64,000 bases of DNA from JAEINY01 sp942490535 (GTDB taxonomy: Bacteria; Bacteroidota; Bacteroidia; Bacteroidales; Marinilabiliaceae): contig CALNXQ010000008.1 of NCBI GenBank assembly GCA_942490535.1, forward strand, positions 682,001 through 746,000, written 5' to 3'. Both the position numbers and the translations under genes were made by a program. The first letter of the stretch is position 1, and every line of letters starts with the position of its first letter. Shown piece after piece: positions 52,101 to 60,803 of this stretch. The notes under the pieces are model-generated. The model searched no databases, had not been told where the DNA came from, and was given only the letters and a program-made list of their open reading frames with translations.

Positions 52101-52853
52101 ATGGAGATTCTTAAAATTGACAATATCGTTAAAGCCTATGGTGAAAATCACGTTCTTAAAGGAGCTAATCTTTCATTTAATAAAGGTAATATCTATACCT
52201 TAATTGGTGGTAATGGTGTCGGAAAAACCACGCTTTTCAATTTGATAACAGGCTTTATTAAAGCTGACAAGGGAAAAATATTTTATAAGAAAAATCCAAT
52301 ACACAACGAAAATGCTACAAAAATTAACCAGCTGGGAATCACTCGTACATTTCAGGACTTAAGACTAATTAACGAACTTTCTGTTAGAGAAAACATAATG
52401 TTAGCTTTTAAGAATAATCCTGGTGAAAGTATAATTAATGCATTCTTACCTGCTCACTTTTTAAAAAAGCAATATAAAGGTTTTAAAGTTAGAGCAAATG
52501 AGATTCTGGACAAAGTACACTTGTTGCATTTAGCAAATCAGTCAGCTGGAGAAATATCTTATGGGCAACAAAAACTGTTAAGCATAGGCTGTTGCATTGC
52601 AAATAATGCAGATCTTCTTCTATTAGATGAGCCAATAGCAGGTATTGACAATGTCAATTACAAACGTATTTCTAATCTTCTTATGGACATTAAACAAGAA
52701 GGCAAAACAATCATACAAATCGAACACAATCAAAACTTTATAAAAGAAGTAAGCGATGGTGTTTTTTTTCTCCGTGAAGGTAATGCTACTTTTTTCGAAA
52801 CTTATGACCATTTTATAAATAGTAAGTCTGCATTAAACAACTATATCAACTGA
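52101..52853 (+). CDS. ABC transporter ATPase, LivG type
   Basis: 250-residue cytoplasmic ATPase of the branched-chain amino-acid (HAAT) ABC family. Walker A GGNGVGKTT, LivG-type TRTFQDLRLINELSVRENIML, signature ISYGQQKLLS (variant of LSGGQ), Walker B LLLLDEPIAGID and switch His in IQIEHNQ. The stop overlaps the next start (TGATG). It opens the nine-gene cassette after a 223-bp gap with no definable element. Low G+C compared with the R-M genes suggests separate origin. Confidence 0.93.
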   Translation: MEILKIDNIVKAYGENHVLKGANLSFNKGNIYTLIGGNGVGKTTLFNLITGFIKADKGKIFYKKNPIHNENATKINQLGITRTFQDLRLINELSVRENIMLAFKNNPGESIINAFLPAHFLKKQYKGFKVRANEILDKVHLLHLANQSAGEISYGQQKLLSIGCCIANNADLLLLDEPIAGIDNVNYKRISNLLMDIKQEGKTIIQIEHNQNFIKEVSDGVFFLREGNATFFETYDHFINSKSALNNYIN

Positions 52854-53521
52854 TGCTTTCTATTAAAAATGTATCTACCGGTTATGGTAAAAAACAGGTG
52901 CTTTACAATGTATCATTGGAAGTAAAAGAAGGTGAAGTAGTTCTTTTGAGTGGGGGCAATGGATCTGGTAAAAGTACCCTTTTAAAATGTATCTATAACT
53001 TATTGCCTCCATGGTCAGGTTCAATTAAATTCAATGGCAATAATACAGTCTCAAATAAACCTTCGGAGTTAATCCACAAAGGAATTGTATATATTCCACA
53101 GAAAAATTTCAATTTTGAGAATTTAACTGTATTGGAAAACCTTCAGATAGCTGGAACTAAGCTACCCAGAAATTTACTCAATGAGCGAATAACAGAAGTC
53201 ATAGAATTAACTAATCTATCAAAGTTTAGTAACCGAAAACCTTTTAATCTAAGTGGTGGTGAACGAAAGCTATTGGCATTTGGCATGGGATTGATTCATA
53301 AACCAAAATTGCTTTTATTTGATGAACCATTCGCCGGTGTTGATATTCAAAATACTGAAAATCTAATTAAGCTTTTTAAAGAAAGTATAATTAATCCAGA
53401 TGTAGGATTAATAATTGTAGAACATAGAAATGAAGCTCAACACCTTTTCAATCGAAAGATTCATATTGACTTAGGAATACTTAAAAACATAAAAAAACAA
53501 TCTAAAAACACGACAAAATAA
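52853..53521 (+). CDS. ABC transporter ATPase, LivF type
   Basis: 222 residues. Walker A GGNGSGKST, IPQKNFNFENLTVLENL, canonical signature LSGGERKLL, Walker B LLLFDEPFAGVD, switch His in IIVEHRNEA. It pairs with the LivG-type ATPase to power one transporter. It overlaps it by one base and is followed after 36 bp by the binding-protein gene. Confidence 0.93.
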   Translation: MLSIKNVSTGYGKKQVLYNVSLEVKEGEVVLLSGGNGSGKSTLLKCIYNLLPPWSGSIKFNGNNTVSNKPSELIHKGIVYIPQKNFNFENLTVLENLQIAGTKLPRNLLNERITEVIELTNLSKFSNRKPFNLSGGERKLLAFGMGLIHKPKLLLFDEPFAGVDIQNTENLIKLFKESIINPDVGLIIVEHRNEAQHLFNRKIHIDLGILKNIKKQSKNTTK

Positions 53522-53557
53522 AATTTCTACATACCTTTTTAACTTAATTCTATACCC

Positions 53558-54682
53558 ATGAAATACAAACTAATAAGTTCGCTAGCACTGGTTGTGTTCA
53601 TTCTATTTAGTTGCGATAATGTATCCAAGAAAAAAATCGGAGTAATATTACCTCTTACCGGCCCAGGTGCTGCATATGCCAACCAAGTACTCGATGGAAT
53701 TAATTTGGCTTATCAAGAATTAATTGATTCCAAAGTAATATCAGAATCAGATTTTCAACTGATTATTCAGGATTCTGAGACAAATGCTAAAAATGCTATT
53801 AGTGCTTTAAATAAATTTATTAGTGTTGATAAAGTTCAATTTGTAATCGGTGAATTGGCATCTTCGATAACACTATCATGTGCGCCAATTGCGGAAAAGA
53901 ATAAAATCATACTAATGTCACCAGGTTCATCGGCTGATGAAATAAGTAATGCAGGTGATTATATTTTTAGAATTGCTCCAACTGATTCATACGATGGTAA
54001 CTTCCTTGCAAACTGCATACATAATCATTTCAATATCAATGCCGTATCCATATTATACTTAAATAATGATTTTGGCATCGGTCTAAAAAATAGCTTCATA
54101 GATACCTACACGAAATTAGGTGGAAAAGTGCTATTATCAGAAGCAATCAATATGGGTACCACTGACTTTAAAACTCCAATCACCAAACTAAAGGCAGCTG
54201 ATTCTGATGCTTTACTCCTAATTGCTGCAAGTAACGAAAACGTTATGGCAATAAAACAACTTAGACAACTTGGTATTAATGCTAAGATCTTTGCTCCATC
54301 AAGTTTCAATAGTCCAGACATCATTAAGCAAGCTGGAGATATGGCAGAAGGCGTTATATTCTCTGCTGCAAGTTTTGACGGTATCAAAGACCAGAATAGT
54401 GTAAAACAATTTCTTAATGCATTCAAAAGTAAATACCCGGATAAAGAACCAACAACATTTACTTCATACGGATATGATGCACTTAAAATTCTAATTGACC
54501 AAATTCAAAATGTTGGTTATAATTCTCCTTTAGTTAAGGATGCTCTATATGAAATGAACATGTATCATGGAGCTAGTGGATCGACCTCATTTGATGAAAA
54601 TGGTGATGCAAAGAAAGAGTTAACTTTATTTGAGGTAAAAGACGGTAAAGCGCACGTAATCAAACTACAGAATGCTTACTAA
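53558..54682 (+). CDS. Branched-chain-amino-acid-type solute-binding lipoprotein
   Basis: 374 residues of the Peripla_BP_6 (LivK/AmiC) family. The signal peptide ends in ILFSC, a lipobox with Cys20 for membrane anchoring. KIGVILPLTGPGAAYANQVLDGINLAYQEL is the family start; the SPGSSADEIS and FRIAPTDSYDGNFLAN segments line the ligand cleft. Ligands in the family range from Leu/Ile/Val to amides, urea, nucleobase-like and peptide fragments, so the substrate is open. The end overlaps the cyclase-like gene by 11 nt, coupling periplasmic ligand capture to a signalling protein. Confidence 0.9.
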   Translation: MKYKLISSLALVVFILFSCDNVSKKKIGVILPLTGPGAAYANQVLDGINLAYQELIDSKVISESDFQLIIQDSETNAKNAISALNKFISVDKVQFVIGELASSITLSCAPIAEKNKIILMSPGSSADEISNAGDYIFRIAPTDSYDGNFLANCIHNHFNINAVSILYLNNDFGIGLKNSFIDTYTKLGGKVLLSEAINMGTTDFKTPITKLKAADSDALLLIAASNENVMAIKQLRQLGINAKIFAPSSFNSPDIIKQAGDMAEGVIFSAASFDGIKDQNSVKQFLNAFKSKYPDKEPTTFTSYGYDALKILIDQIQNVGYNSPLVKDALYEMNMYHGASGSTSFDENGDAKKELTLFEVKDGKAHVIKLQNAY

Positions 54683-55892
54683 TAAATCAGAAGAATACAG
54701 TGCCTATATCATTGTTGGAGACATAGTGGACTCTGCTTCAATACCATTTGATAACATTGTAAGTTTTATTAACCAATTTTTTAATAAATTAGGTGAATGT
54801 ATTACTTCATGTAGTTTTAATGATACTTGTTTAATATGTACCTACCCAACAGGAGATGGCTTCACTACTGTAATAGTTTTCAATGAACATGATGAGTTTG
54901 GCATGCATAGTAATCGATATAGTAATTTAGTGATCAGATTATGCTATGACTTGTTATCGTTATTTAGAAAAGATAATGACTTAAAACTCAGAATGGCAGT
55001 TCATAAAGGCAGTGTAAGTTGCTTTAATTTCAATTACAGAAATCAAAGTATAAACAGCCAAAATAGTTTTGACTATTATATAGGAAGATCAATAGAACAT
55101 TGTAACAGAATAATGAGTTTTGGAGACGCTGGGCATCTAATTGCCTCTCAGGAATTTCGGGAAAACTACAAGAAAATTGAAATTGAAAATCGTAAATCTG
55201 TTTTGTTTCATTTTAGGCCAGAAAGCTTCCATGATAAAAAAGGTATAGTATACCCGTTCTATGTAGCGTATGAAGAAAAGGGGCGCGTTTTAAATGCCAA
55301 AACTCCATCATTAAAAAATCCTAATCCGGTTCTTAATAGTAAGAATACAAATTATTTTACTAAAAAAATAAAAACTTGCTCAACATTCTTATCTACTTCG
55401 AATACTCCAGCAAAATCATGGCTTATTGACAATGCTCTAATATCAGTTTTAATTCAACAAGCCAGAACTAAAACTAGAAAAGAAAGAAATTTTCAAAGAG
55501 TTTTTATTTGGAATAATGAACTACAAGAAGCCCAACATGCATATGAAGATTGTGTAATAAACTACCATAACATTGCTGGTGTTACATATAAAAAAATAAC
55601 TCCAAAAAAATATTTAGAATGCATTAATGAAGATCTTGCAAATTTAAGAGCAACAAATACATTAATGGATGTTGTAAAAGATCCGATAAAAGAAGCTTGG
55701 ATTTGCTGTCCTAATAATTGTGATATGGATTTAGGTACTTGTATTGGGTGTAATGAACTTGAAGGTGGATATGGTACTTATAATAATAAAACAGGAAGGT
55801 ATGAAATAAAAAAACTCTCCTACTCCACTGATAATGGAACAGTTATTGCATTTAAAAATTTAATCTATAAAATATTTGATAATGCGGAATAA
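54672..55892 (+). CDS. Class III cyclase-like protein with Cys-rich C-terminal tail
   Basis: 406 residues. The N-terminal 190 resemble a class III nucleotidyl cyclase: YIIVGDIVDSAS with the first metal Asp, YPTGDGFTTVIVF with the second, RMAVHKGSVS, and GRSIEHCNRIM where the catalytic Asn position is Glu and Arg is kept. The base-selecting Lys is Tyr. Metal binding looks possible, but product and activity are uncertain. The rest is unrecognised and ends with a Cys cluster (AWICCPNNCDMDLGTCIGC) suited to a metal or Fe-S site. Overlaps with both neighbours (11 nt upstream, 11 nt downstream) place it firmly in the cassette. Confidence 0.72.
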   Translation: MLTNKSEEYSAYIIVGDIVDSASIPFDNIVSFINQFFNKLGECITSCSFNDTCLICTYPTGDGFTTVIVFNEHDEFGMHSNRYSNLVIRLCYDLLSLFRKDNDLKLRMAVHKGSVSCFNFNYRNQSINSQNSFDYYIGRSIEHCNRIMSFGDAGHLIASQEFRENYKKIEIENRKSVLFHFRPESFHDKKGIVYPFYVAYEEKGRVLNAKTPSLKNPNPVLNSKNTNYFTKKIKTCSTFLSTSNTPAKSWLIDNALISVLIQQARTKTRKERNFQRVFIWNNELQEAQHAYEDCVINYHNIAGVTYKKITPKKYLECINEDLANLRATNTLMDVVKDPIKEAWICCPNNCDMDLGTCIGCNELEGGYGTYNNKTGRYEIKKLSYSTDNGTVIAFKNLIYKIFDNAE

Positions 55893-56028
55893 ATACTACC
55901 ATATAATAATTAAGAAAATAAGATACATACTCTCATTCAGACCATTAGGCAAAACACAATACTTTCGTTTCAGGGGTGATTTCTGCTCTTCTGATAATGA
56001 AATTTTAACAAAAGTATTTCGTAATTAA
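55882..56028 (+). CDS. 48-aa peptide, candidate precursor for the radical SAM enzyme
   Basis: A reading frame too short for most gene finders fills the gap between the cyclase-like and radical SAM genes. ATG at 55,882 overlaps the preceding stop by 11 nt, the same overlap as between the two genes before it. Its TAA overlaps the radical SAM ATG (TAATG at 56,026-56,030). The peptide starts MRNKYYHIIIKKIRY, is basic, and continues through RPLGKTQYFRFRGDF to one Cys35 and an acidic-then-basic end (SSDNEILTKVFRN). Overlap at both ends supports translation. Small genes next to radical SAM enzymes are often modified-peptide (RiPP) precursors; that role is inferred. Confidence 0.6.
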   Translation: MRNKYYHIIIKKIRYILSFRPLGKTQYFRFRGDFCSSDNEILTKVFRN

Positions 56029-57596
56029 TGGATTGTCTATTAATTTTCCCACCTGGTTGGGATCCCTATCAGCCTTATCTAAGCCTGCCCTTATTAAAGT
56101 CTGAACTAGACCATTTTAATGTATCAAACCAAGGTATTGATGCCAACATCTTGTTTTACGAGTATTTGACGTCTGATTTTTTTTTAAAAAAGTTAATTAA
56201 TAACGAATGTGATCATAAAAAATTTAAGAAAGCCATTAAAGCCAAAAGTGTATTAAAGGGTCAATCTTTTTATAAAAAAAATGCCAGAAACAAAGCGTTC
56301 GAAAATATTGAATCTTATTTAAATTGTATTAATCAAAGGTTTCCACTACTAGATGTAAATTCAAGTTATCTTAAAATAAAAGGACAATTAAATGATGCCT
56401 TAATCTCTAAATCATTAAATAACTACGATATTCTTCCTTATTATTCTTTTTATGAGAATCTTTTCTCAAGTACAAATCTAAATTGTAAGATAATTGGTAT
56501 TTCCCTAGTATCCATAGACCAAATCATTCCTACTTTGATTTTATTAAAATATGTAAAAAGCAGGTATCCTGATGTTCATATTATTCTAGGTGGAAATACC
56601 GCACAGAGACTTTGCTCAACCTTACAATCTAATCCACTTACCAAAGACCTGTTTGATTCTATTTCACTAGAAAAGAATGCAAGTTTCATAATTGACTTTC
56701 TTAATTCCCCTTCCATTCATACGAAAGAAAAAACTATTAACCTAGCTAATAACAATAAAGAAACATCTACGCACCAATCTTCATTTCAGTTCAATTCAAT
56801 TATTCCAAATTTCGATGACCTACCTCTGGATTTATATTGGTCTCCAAAACTAGTCTTACCTTTGCAACTTTCATTTGGTTGCCCTTGGGGTAAATGTACA
56901 TTTTGTGAAGAAAAAGAAAGCAAGTATATAAAAAAGAACACTGATATATTGGTAACCGAGATTATAAGCCACATGAATAAATACAAAACAAATTTATTCT
57001 CCTTTATTGACGACTCCTTAATAATAAAACAAATCCATAGCTTAAACTATGCTCTAAAGAAGAAGGGTATTAAAATATCATGGAGAGGGATGTTGAGAGC
57101 AGATAACATTTCTATATCTGATGCAAAAGCTATAAAAGAATCGGGTGGTGAATTTATAATGCTTGGTATTGAGTCGGGTTCTCAAAACATACTAAATTTA
57201 TTAAATAAAGGAATATCAATTGAATCAGCTGAAGAAACACTTAAAAACCTTGCTTTCTTCAACATTTGGAATCACTGTTTTTTTATGTTTAAGATGAAAG
57301 ATGAATCTTTTTTAGATTCAAAGAAAACACTGGATTTTTTAAGTCGTAATAACAAAACAATCAATTCATTTGCAATTTCAACATACATCAAAACCTCAAA
57401 AAATCCAGCATCTACTATAGATGAAAAGAAATGGATACTACATGAAAAGAATAATGAAAGTAATATAACAGAATTTGAAGAGGATTTATTTTGTAAGAAT
57501 TTAAGGGAGGTTTTTGATAAACAATATAAAAACTTCGAAATTTGGTTATCAATGCCTATTAACCATCTATTTATACATAGTTTAATTCATCGTTAA
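56028..57596 (+). CDS. Radical SAM protein with B12-binding-like N-terminal domain
   Basis: 522 residues. The N-terminus (LLIFPPGWDPYQPYLSLPLL, then PDVHIILGGNTAQ) has the layout of B12-binding-domain radical SAM enzymes, but I see no DxHxxG cobalamin motif. The cluster motif is Cys285-x4-Cys290-x2-Cys293 in FGCPWGKCTFCEE, the GCxWGxCxFC variety seen in enzymes acting on peptides and lipids. WRGMLRADNIS and EFIMLGIESGSQNILNLLNKG are conserved radical SAM barrel segments. Its start overlaps the stop of the 48-aa peptide gene. It lies between the binding-protein and permease genes of one transporter, so its product may be exported or sensed by that transporter. Confidence 0.85.
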   Translation: MDCLLIFPPGWDPYQPYLSLPLLKSELDHFNVSNQGIDANILFYEYLTSDFFLKKLINNECDHKKFKKAIKAKSVLKGQSFYKKNARNKAFENIESYLNCINQRFPLLDVNSSYLKIKGQLNDALISKSLNNYDILPYYSFYENLFSSTNLNCKIIGISLVSIDQIIPTLILLKYVKSRYPDVHIILGGNTAQRLCSTLQSNPLTKDLFDSISLEKNASFIIDFLNSPSIHTKEKTINLANNNKETSTHQSSFQFNSIIPNFDDLPLDLYWSPKLVLPLQLSFGCPWGKCTFCEEKESKYIKKNTDILVTEIISHMNKYKTNLFSFIDDSLIIKQIHSLNYALKKKGIKISWRGMLRADNISISDAKAIKESGGEFIMLGIESGSQNILNLLNKGISIESAEETLKNLAFFNIWNHCFFMFKMKDESFLDSKKTLDFLSRNNKTINSFAISTYIKTSKNPASTIDEKKWILHEKNNESNITEFEEDLFCKNLREVFDKQYKNFEIWLSMPINHLFIHSLIHR

Positions 57597-57599
57597 CAT

Positions 57600-58478
57600 A
57601 TGTCGATTCAAGTTTTTTTCAATATTGTATATCAAGTAAGCATTTTAATGCTTATATCTTACAGCTTCTCTATTAATTATAATACTTCTAAATTTTTTAA
57701 TCTTACTTACGCAGCATATATCACTATTTCAGGTTATTTATTTTATTTGTTTCACATACAGCTAAATAGTCCATTTATTATAGCTGTTATTGGTGGAGTT
57801 GCCATAACCGTTTTTTTAAGCTACTTTCTTGAATTGACGGTTTTCAGCAAATTAAAAAAGCGAACTAAAAACCCCTTCATATTATTAATAGCCTCTATAG
57901 GAGTTTACACAATCCTACAAAATTTAATCTCTATCATATGGGGGTACAATGCTTTGAGCGCTTATTCCAGGTTACCCCTCAAAAAAATAGAAGTACTTGG
58001 GGGGAATCTAACAGTAATTCAAGCCCTTACAATATTAGTATCCATAGTCATTCTAATTATTGTAATGTATTTTTATTCCAAGAGTAGTATTGGTAGGAAG
58101 GTAAAAGCTATTTCCTCCAATGAATTTCTCTCTTCTATATATGGGATTAATCCCAGATATGTAATTTTACACACTACAATAATTTCTACTTTAATTACAG
58201 CATGTGCGGGTATCTTCATCTCTTTGGATACAAGTATAATACCATCGTACGGTTTTAATATATTATTCTATGCCCTTGTAGCCATGATATTAGGTGGCAC
58301 AGATAATAATCTAAGGCTATTGTATGGTGTCATTATTATAACAACAGCTCAACATCTTGGTGCATACTATATTGGTAGCAAATGGATGGATGCTATACTT
58401 TATTGTGTTCTTATAATAATTTTATTCATAAAACCTACCGGATTAAGTTCTAAACAACTAAAAAAAGTAGAAATCTGA
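57600..58478 (+). CDS. ABC transporter permease, LivH type
   Basis: 292-residue inner-membrane protein with about eight helices. Family segments are visible: NYNTSKFFNLTYAAYITISGY near the start and GINPRYVILHTTIISTLITACAG followed by LFYALVAMILGG near the end. It forms the channel with the LivM-type permease. Start is 3 bp after the radical SAM stop; its stop overlaps the next start (TGATG). Confidence 0.9.
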   Translation: MSIQVFFNIVYQVSILMLISYSFSINYNTSKFFNLTYAAYITISGYLFYLFHIQLNSPFIIAVIGGVAITVFLSYFLELTVFSKLKKRTKNPFILLIASIGVYTILQNLISIIWGYNALSAYSRLPLKKIEVLGGNLTVIQALTILVSIVILIIVMYFYSKSSIGRKVKAISSNEFLSSIYGINPRYVILHTTIISTLITACAGIFISLDTSIIPSYGFNILFYALVAMILGGTDNNLRLLYGVIIITTAQHLGAYYIGSKWMDAILYCVLIIILFIKPTGLSSKQLKKVEI

Positions 58479-59365
58479 TGGAATATATCCTGCATTTACT
58501 AATACTTATAGCCATCTATACCATACTTTCACAAAGCCTTTCTTTAACATCTGGCTATTCTGGGCTAATATCATTAGCTCACGCAGGGTTTTATGGTATT
58601 GGGGCATATACATCAGCAATTTTATCTGTTAATTATAGTTTACCATTTCTTATAACTCTACCTATCAGCATGCTAGTGACTGGCTTGTTAGCTGCTTTAA
58701 TATCCGCAATCGCCCTTCGTACAGTAAATGATTATTATATAATTATTACTCTGGGGATTCAAGTATTTTCTTTTTCCTTAATGAACAATTGGATTAGTTT
58801 AACAAATGGGCCTATGGGTATTCCTGGAATACCAACTATTTCTATCTTCGATTTTGAATTTAGTAATAAACTAACATTTTTAATGCTAACATTTATATTA
58901 ACTGGTGTAACATTTTACATTATCCGCAATATAACAAAATCACCTTTTGGCAGAATCTTAATAGCACTCAGTGAAGACGAGATTTTTGCCCAAAGCCTGG
59001 GAAAAAACGTCTATTCCACCAAAGTCATTTGCTTCACGATTAGTGCCATGTTCGCTGCCATTCCAGGTGTATTATATGCACACTACATCAGTTACATAGA
59101 TCCAACAAGCTTCACGGTGGATGAATCAATCTTTATCCTTTCCATTGTAATTATAGGTGGTATGCGTAATCTTTGGGGTGCAGCTATAGCTGCAGCAGTT
59201 TTAATCACCCTCCCGGAAGCCCTAGGTTTTGTAGGAATGCCTAGTAATATTGCATCCAATATGCGTCAAATACTATACGGTCTGGCATTGGTCATCATGA
59301 TGTTTAAATACAGTAAAGGCTTTTTTTCAAAACCATTCATGGGTCCAGAAAGCAAACATGAATAA
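58478..59365 (+). CDS. ABC transporter permease, LivM type
   Basis: 295 residues with eight to nine helices. SLSLTSGYSGLISLAHAGFYGIGAYT is the LivM signature and SPFGRILIALSEDEIFAQSLG the cytoplasmic EAA-like loop that docks the ATPase. It completes the transporter (two ATPases, two permeases, one binding lipoprotein). A 65-bp gap separates it from the nuclease gene. Confidence 0.92.
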   Translation: MEYILHLLILIAIYTILSQSLSLTSGYSGLISLAHAGFYGIGAYTSAILSVNYSLPFLITLPISMLVTGLLAALISAIALRTVNDYYIIITLGIQVFSFSLMNNWISLTNGPMGIPGIPTISIFDFEFSNKLTFLMLTFILTGVTFYIIRNITKSPFGRILIALSEDEIFAQSLGKNVYSTKVICFTISAMFAAIPGVLYAHYISYIDPTSFTVDESIFILSIVIIGGMRNLWGAAIAAAVLITLPEALGFVGMPSNIASNMRQILYGLALVIMMFKYSKGFFSKPFMGPESKHE

Positions 59366-59430
59366 TATAACTATTCATAAACCTAAAGAGATATAGAACT
59401 AAATTTAACTATTAATACTCAAGCTTATCA

Positions 59431-60633
59431 ATGTTTCTTTCGGATCATTCCTCCATATATCACAAAAGAACTCCTTATCAGGCTTTATATAATTTACTTG
59501 CTTCCCCTACATGTACAACAGCCTTTCGAAGCTCTGAAGGGAACGTCGAAAGTAGTTTTTCTAAAATCCTGTTATTATCCTTTGCAAATATCCCACTAAC
59601 ATGGTTTGATCATCAAAAAACTATAAATAACAAAAGACCTGATATTCTAATAACTTTAAACAATAGATATGTCTTGGTTATTGAGTGTAAACGTGAAGGT
59701 ATTCTCTCAAAGCTTAAAGGTTATAAGGAGGCAAGAGAACAAGTATTTTCTTATGCTGAGATTCTGAATTGCAATTATGCCATGATAACTGACGGTAACC
59801 ACCTAACCTTTTTTGATAATAAACAAGTAATATTGAAATGCAATTCAAAAAAGGAAATTCTGAAATATTATCAAGAATTAGCTTACCTCCTGAATCCAAT
59901 GAGGTTATATAAAATCTCTAGAAACCTGCTATTTCTGGATGATAATCCAAAAATCACACCTCTCTTTCGGTCTATTAAAAAAGGAGAGATTAACAACTTT
60001 GCTCAAATCAGCAATCATATCTCTCATAACACCATATCTGAGCAACATATTCATTTGTTGAAAAACGAAATAGAAAGCTGGAAAAGTTTGTGGGCACATT
60101 TAAAAGAATCTGATCAACTTAAACGAGGTAAAAAATTCGAAGATCAAATTATTCATGTTGACTACTCCTACGTTTCATATTTTGATCACTGTTGGTATTA
60201 TGATGATTTACATTTATGTGTCAGGCACAATGAAGAAGTTTTTACCAGCCGTTGTCCTGGTTTTGCCATTCGAATATTTGTATATAATGACATAAAGGAA
60301 TTTTCTAACAATAGTGATCGCTTTATGGAATTTATTGAAGCATTGTTATATTCAGGTTATAGAGTAGCTTTTATATCCAGAAAAAATTGGCTAACATCTG
60401 GTATTCATGACGGCCACATTGATATTATAGCAAATAAATACGCAAAAATCTACACACACTCAAATATACTCTTAGGTGATATAATGCTTGATCAGAATAA
60501 AATAAAATCGTTAAGAGATTTCATTCTAAATATTATCCATGAAACAGGTTTCATTTTTAAACCTATTGCTATAGATCAATTCAGTTTTAATAAATTTGTA
60601 GAGTGGTTATGCAATCCTGACAACCTAACTTAA
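59431..60633 (+). CDS. PD-(D/E)xK nuclease-like protein (HsdR_N-type domain)
   Basis: 400 residues. A nuclease core of the type found at the N-terminus of HsdR and in Mrr-like enzymes lies at residues 38-130: Glu40 in EGNVESSF, Asp71 in KRPDILITL, Glu85 and Lys87 in VLVIECKREG, then YKEAREQVFSYAEIL and YAMITDGNHLTFFDN. The remainder (about 150-400) is unrecognised; CWYYDDLHLCVRHNEEVF and FRLIF-like strands suggest a second folded domain. As last gene of the ABC-cyclase-radical SAM cassette on the same strand, it could be the effector that cuts nucleic acid. Membership in the operon is likely but not proven. Confidence 0.75.
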   Translation: MFLSDHSSIYHKRTPYQALYNLLASPTCTTAFRSSEGNVESSFSKILLLSFANIPLTWFDHQKTINNKRPDILITLNNRYVLVIECKREGILSKLKGYKEAREQVFSYAEILNCNYAMITDGNHLTFFDNKQVILKCNSKKEILKYYQELAYLLNPMRLYKISRNLLFLDDNPKITPLFRSIKKGEINNFAQISNHISHNTISEQHIHLLKNEIESWKSLWAHLKESDQLKRGKKFEDQIIHVDYSYVSYFDHCWYYDDLHLCVRHNEEVFTSRCPGFAIRIFVYNDIKEFSNNSDRFMEFIEALLYSGYRVAFISRKNWLTSGIHDGHIDIIANKYAKIYTHSNILLGDIMLDQNKIKSLRDFILNIIHETGFIFKPIAIDQFSFNKFVEWLCNPDNLT

Positions 60634-60780
60634 CAACTCCTCCCCCAAAAAAACATAATATCACCCTGTCACAAAAAGCTTAGAATCATAGTCCCTACAA
60701 TTAAACTGACAGTGAAAAATTAATAAAAACCTTCACTTGGATACACCGTTTCGATTTGCGCCAGTCATTTAGGTGGTTTT

Positions 60781-60802
60781 GGTTCTTCGTCAAATTTGGG
60801 GA
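60781..60802 (+). repeat. Left terminal inverted repeat of the ISL3 element
   Basis: 22 bp beginning GGTTCTTCGTCAAATTT; inverted match to 62,537-62,558 with two mismatches. Confidence 0.85.
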
Positions 60803-60803
60803 C

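Noticed and set aside
52101..59365. Plain amino-acid uptake operon
   Set aside because: Cyclase-like, radical SAM and small-peptide genes are interleaved with overlapping codons among transporter genes, which ordinary Liv operons do not show; it remains the main alternative for function.
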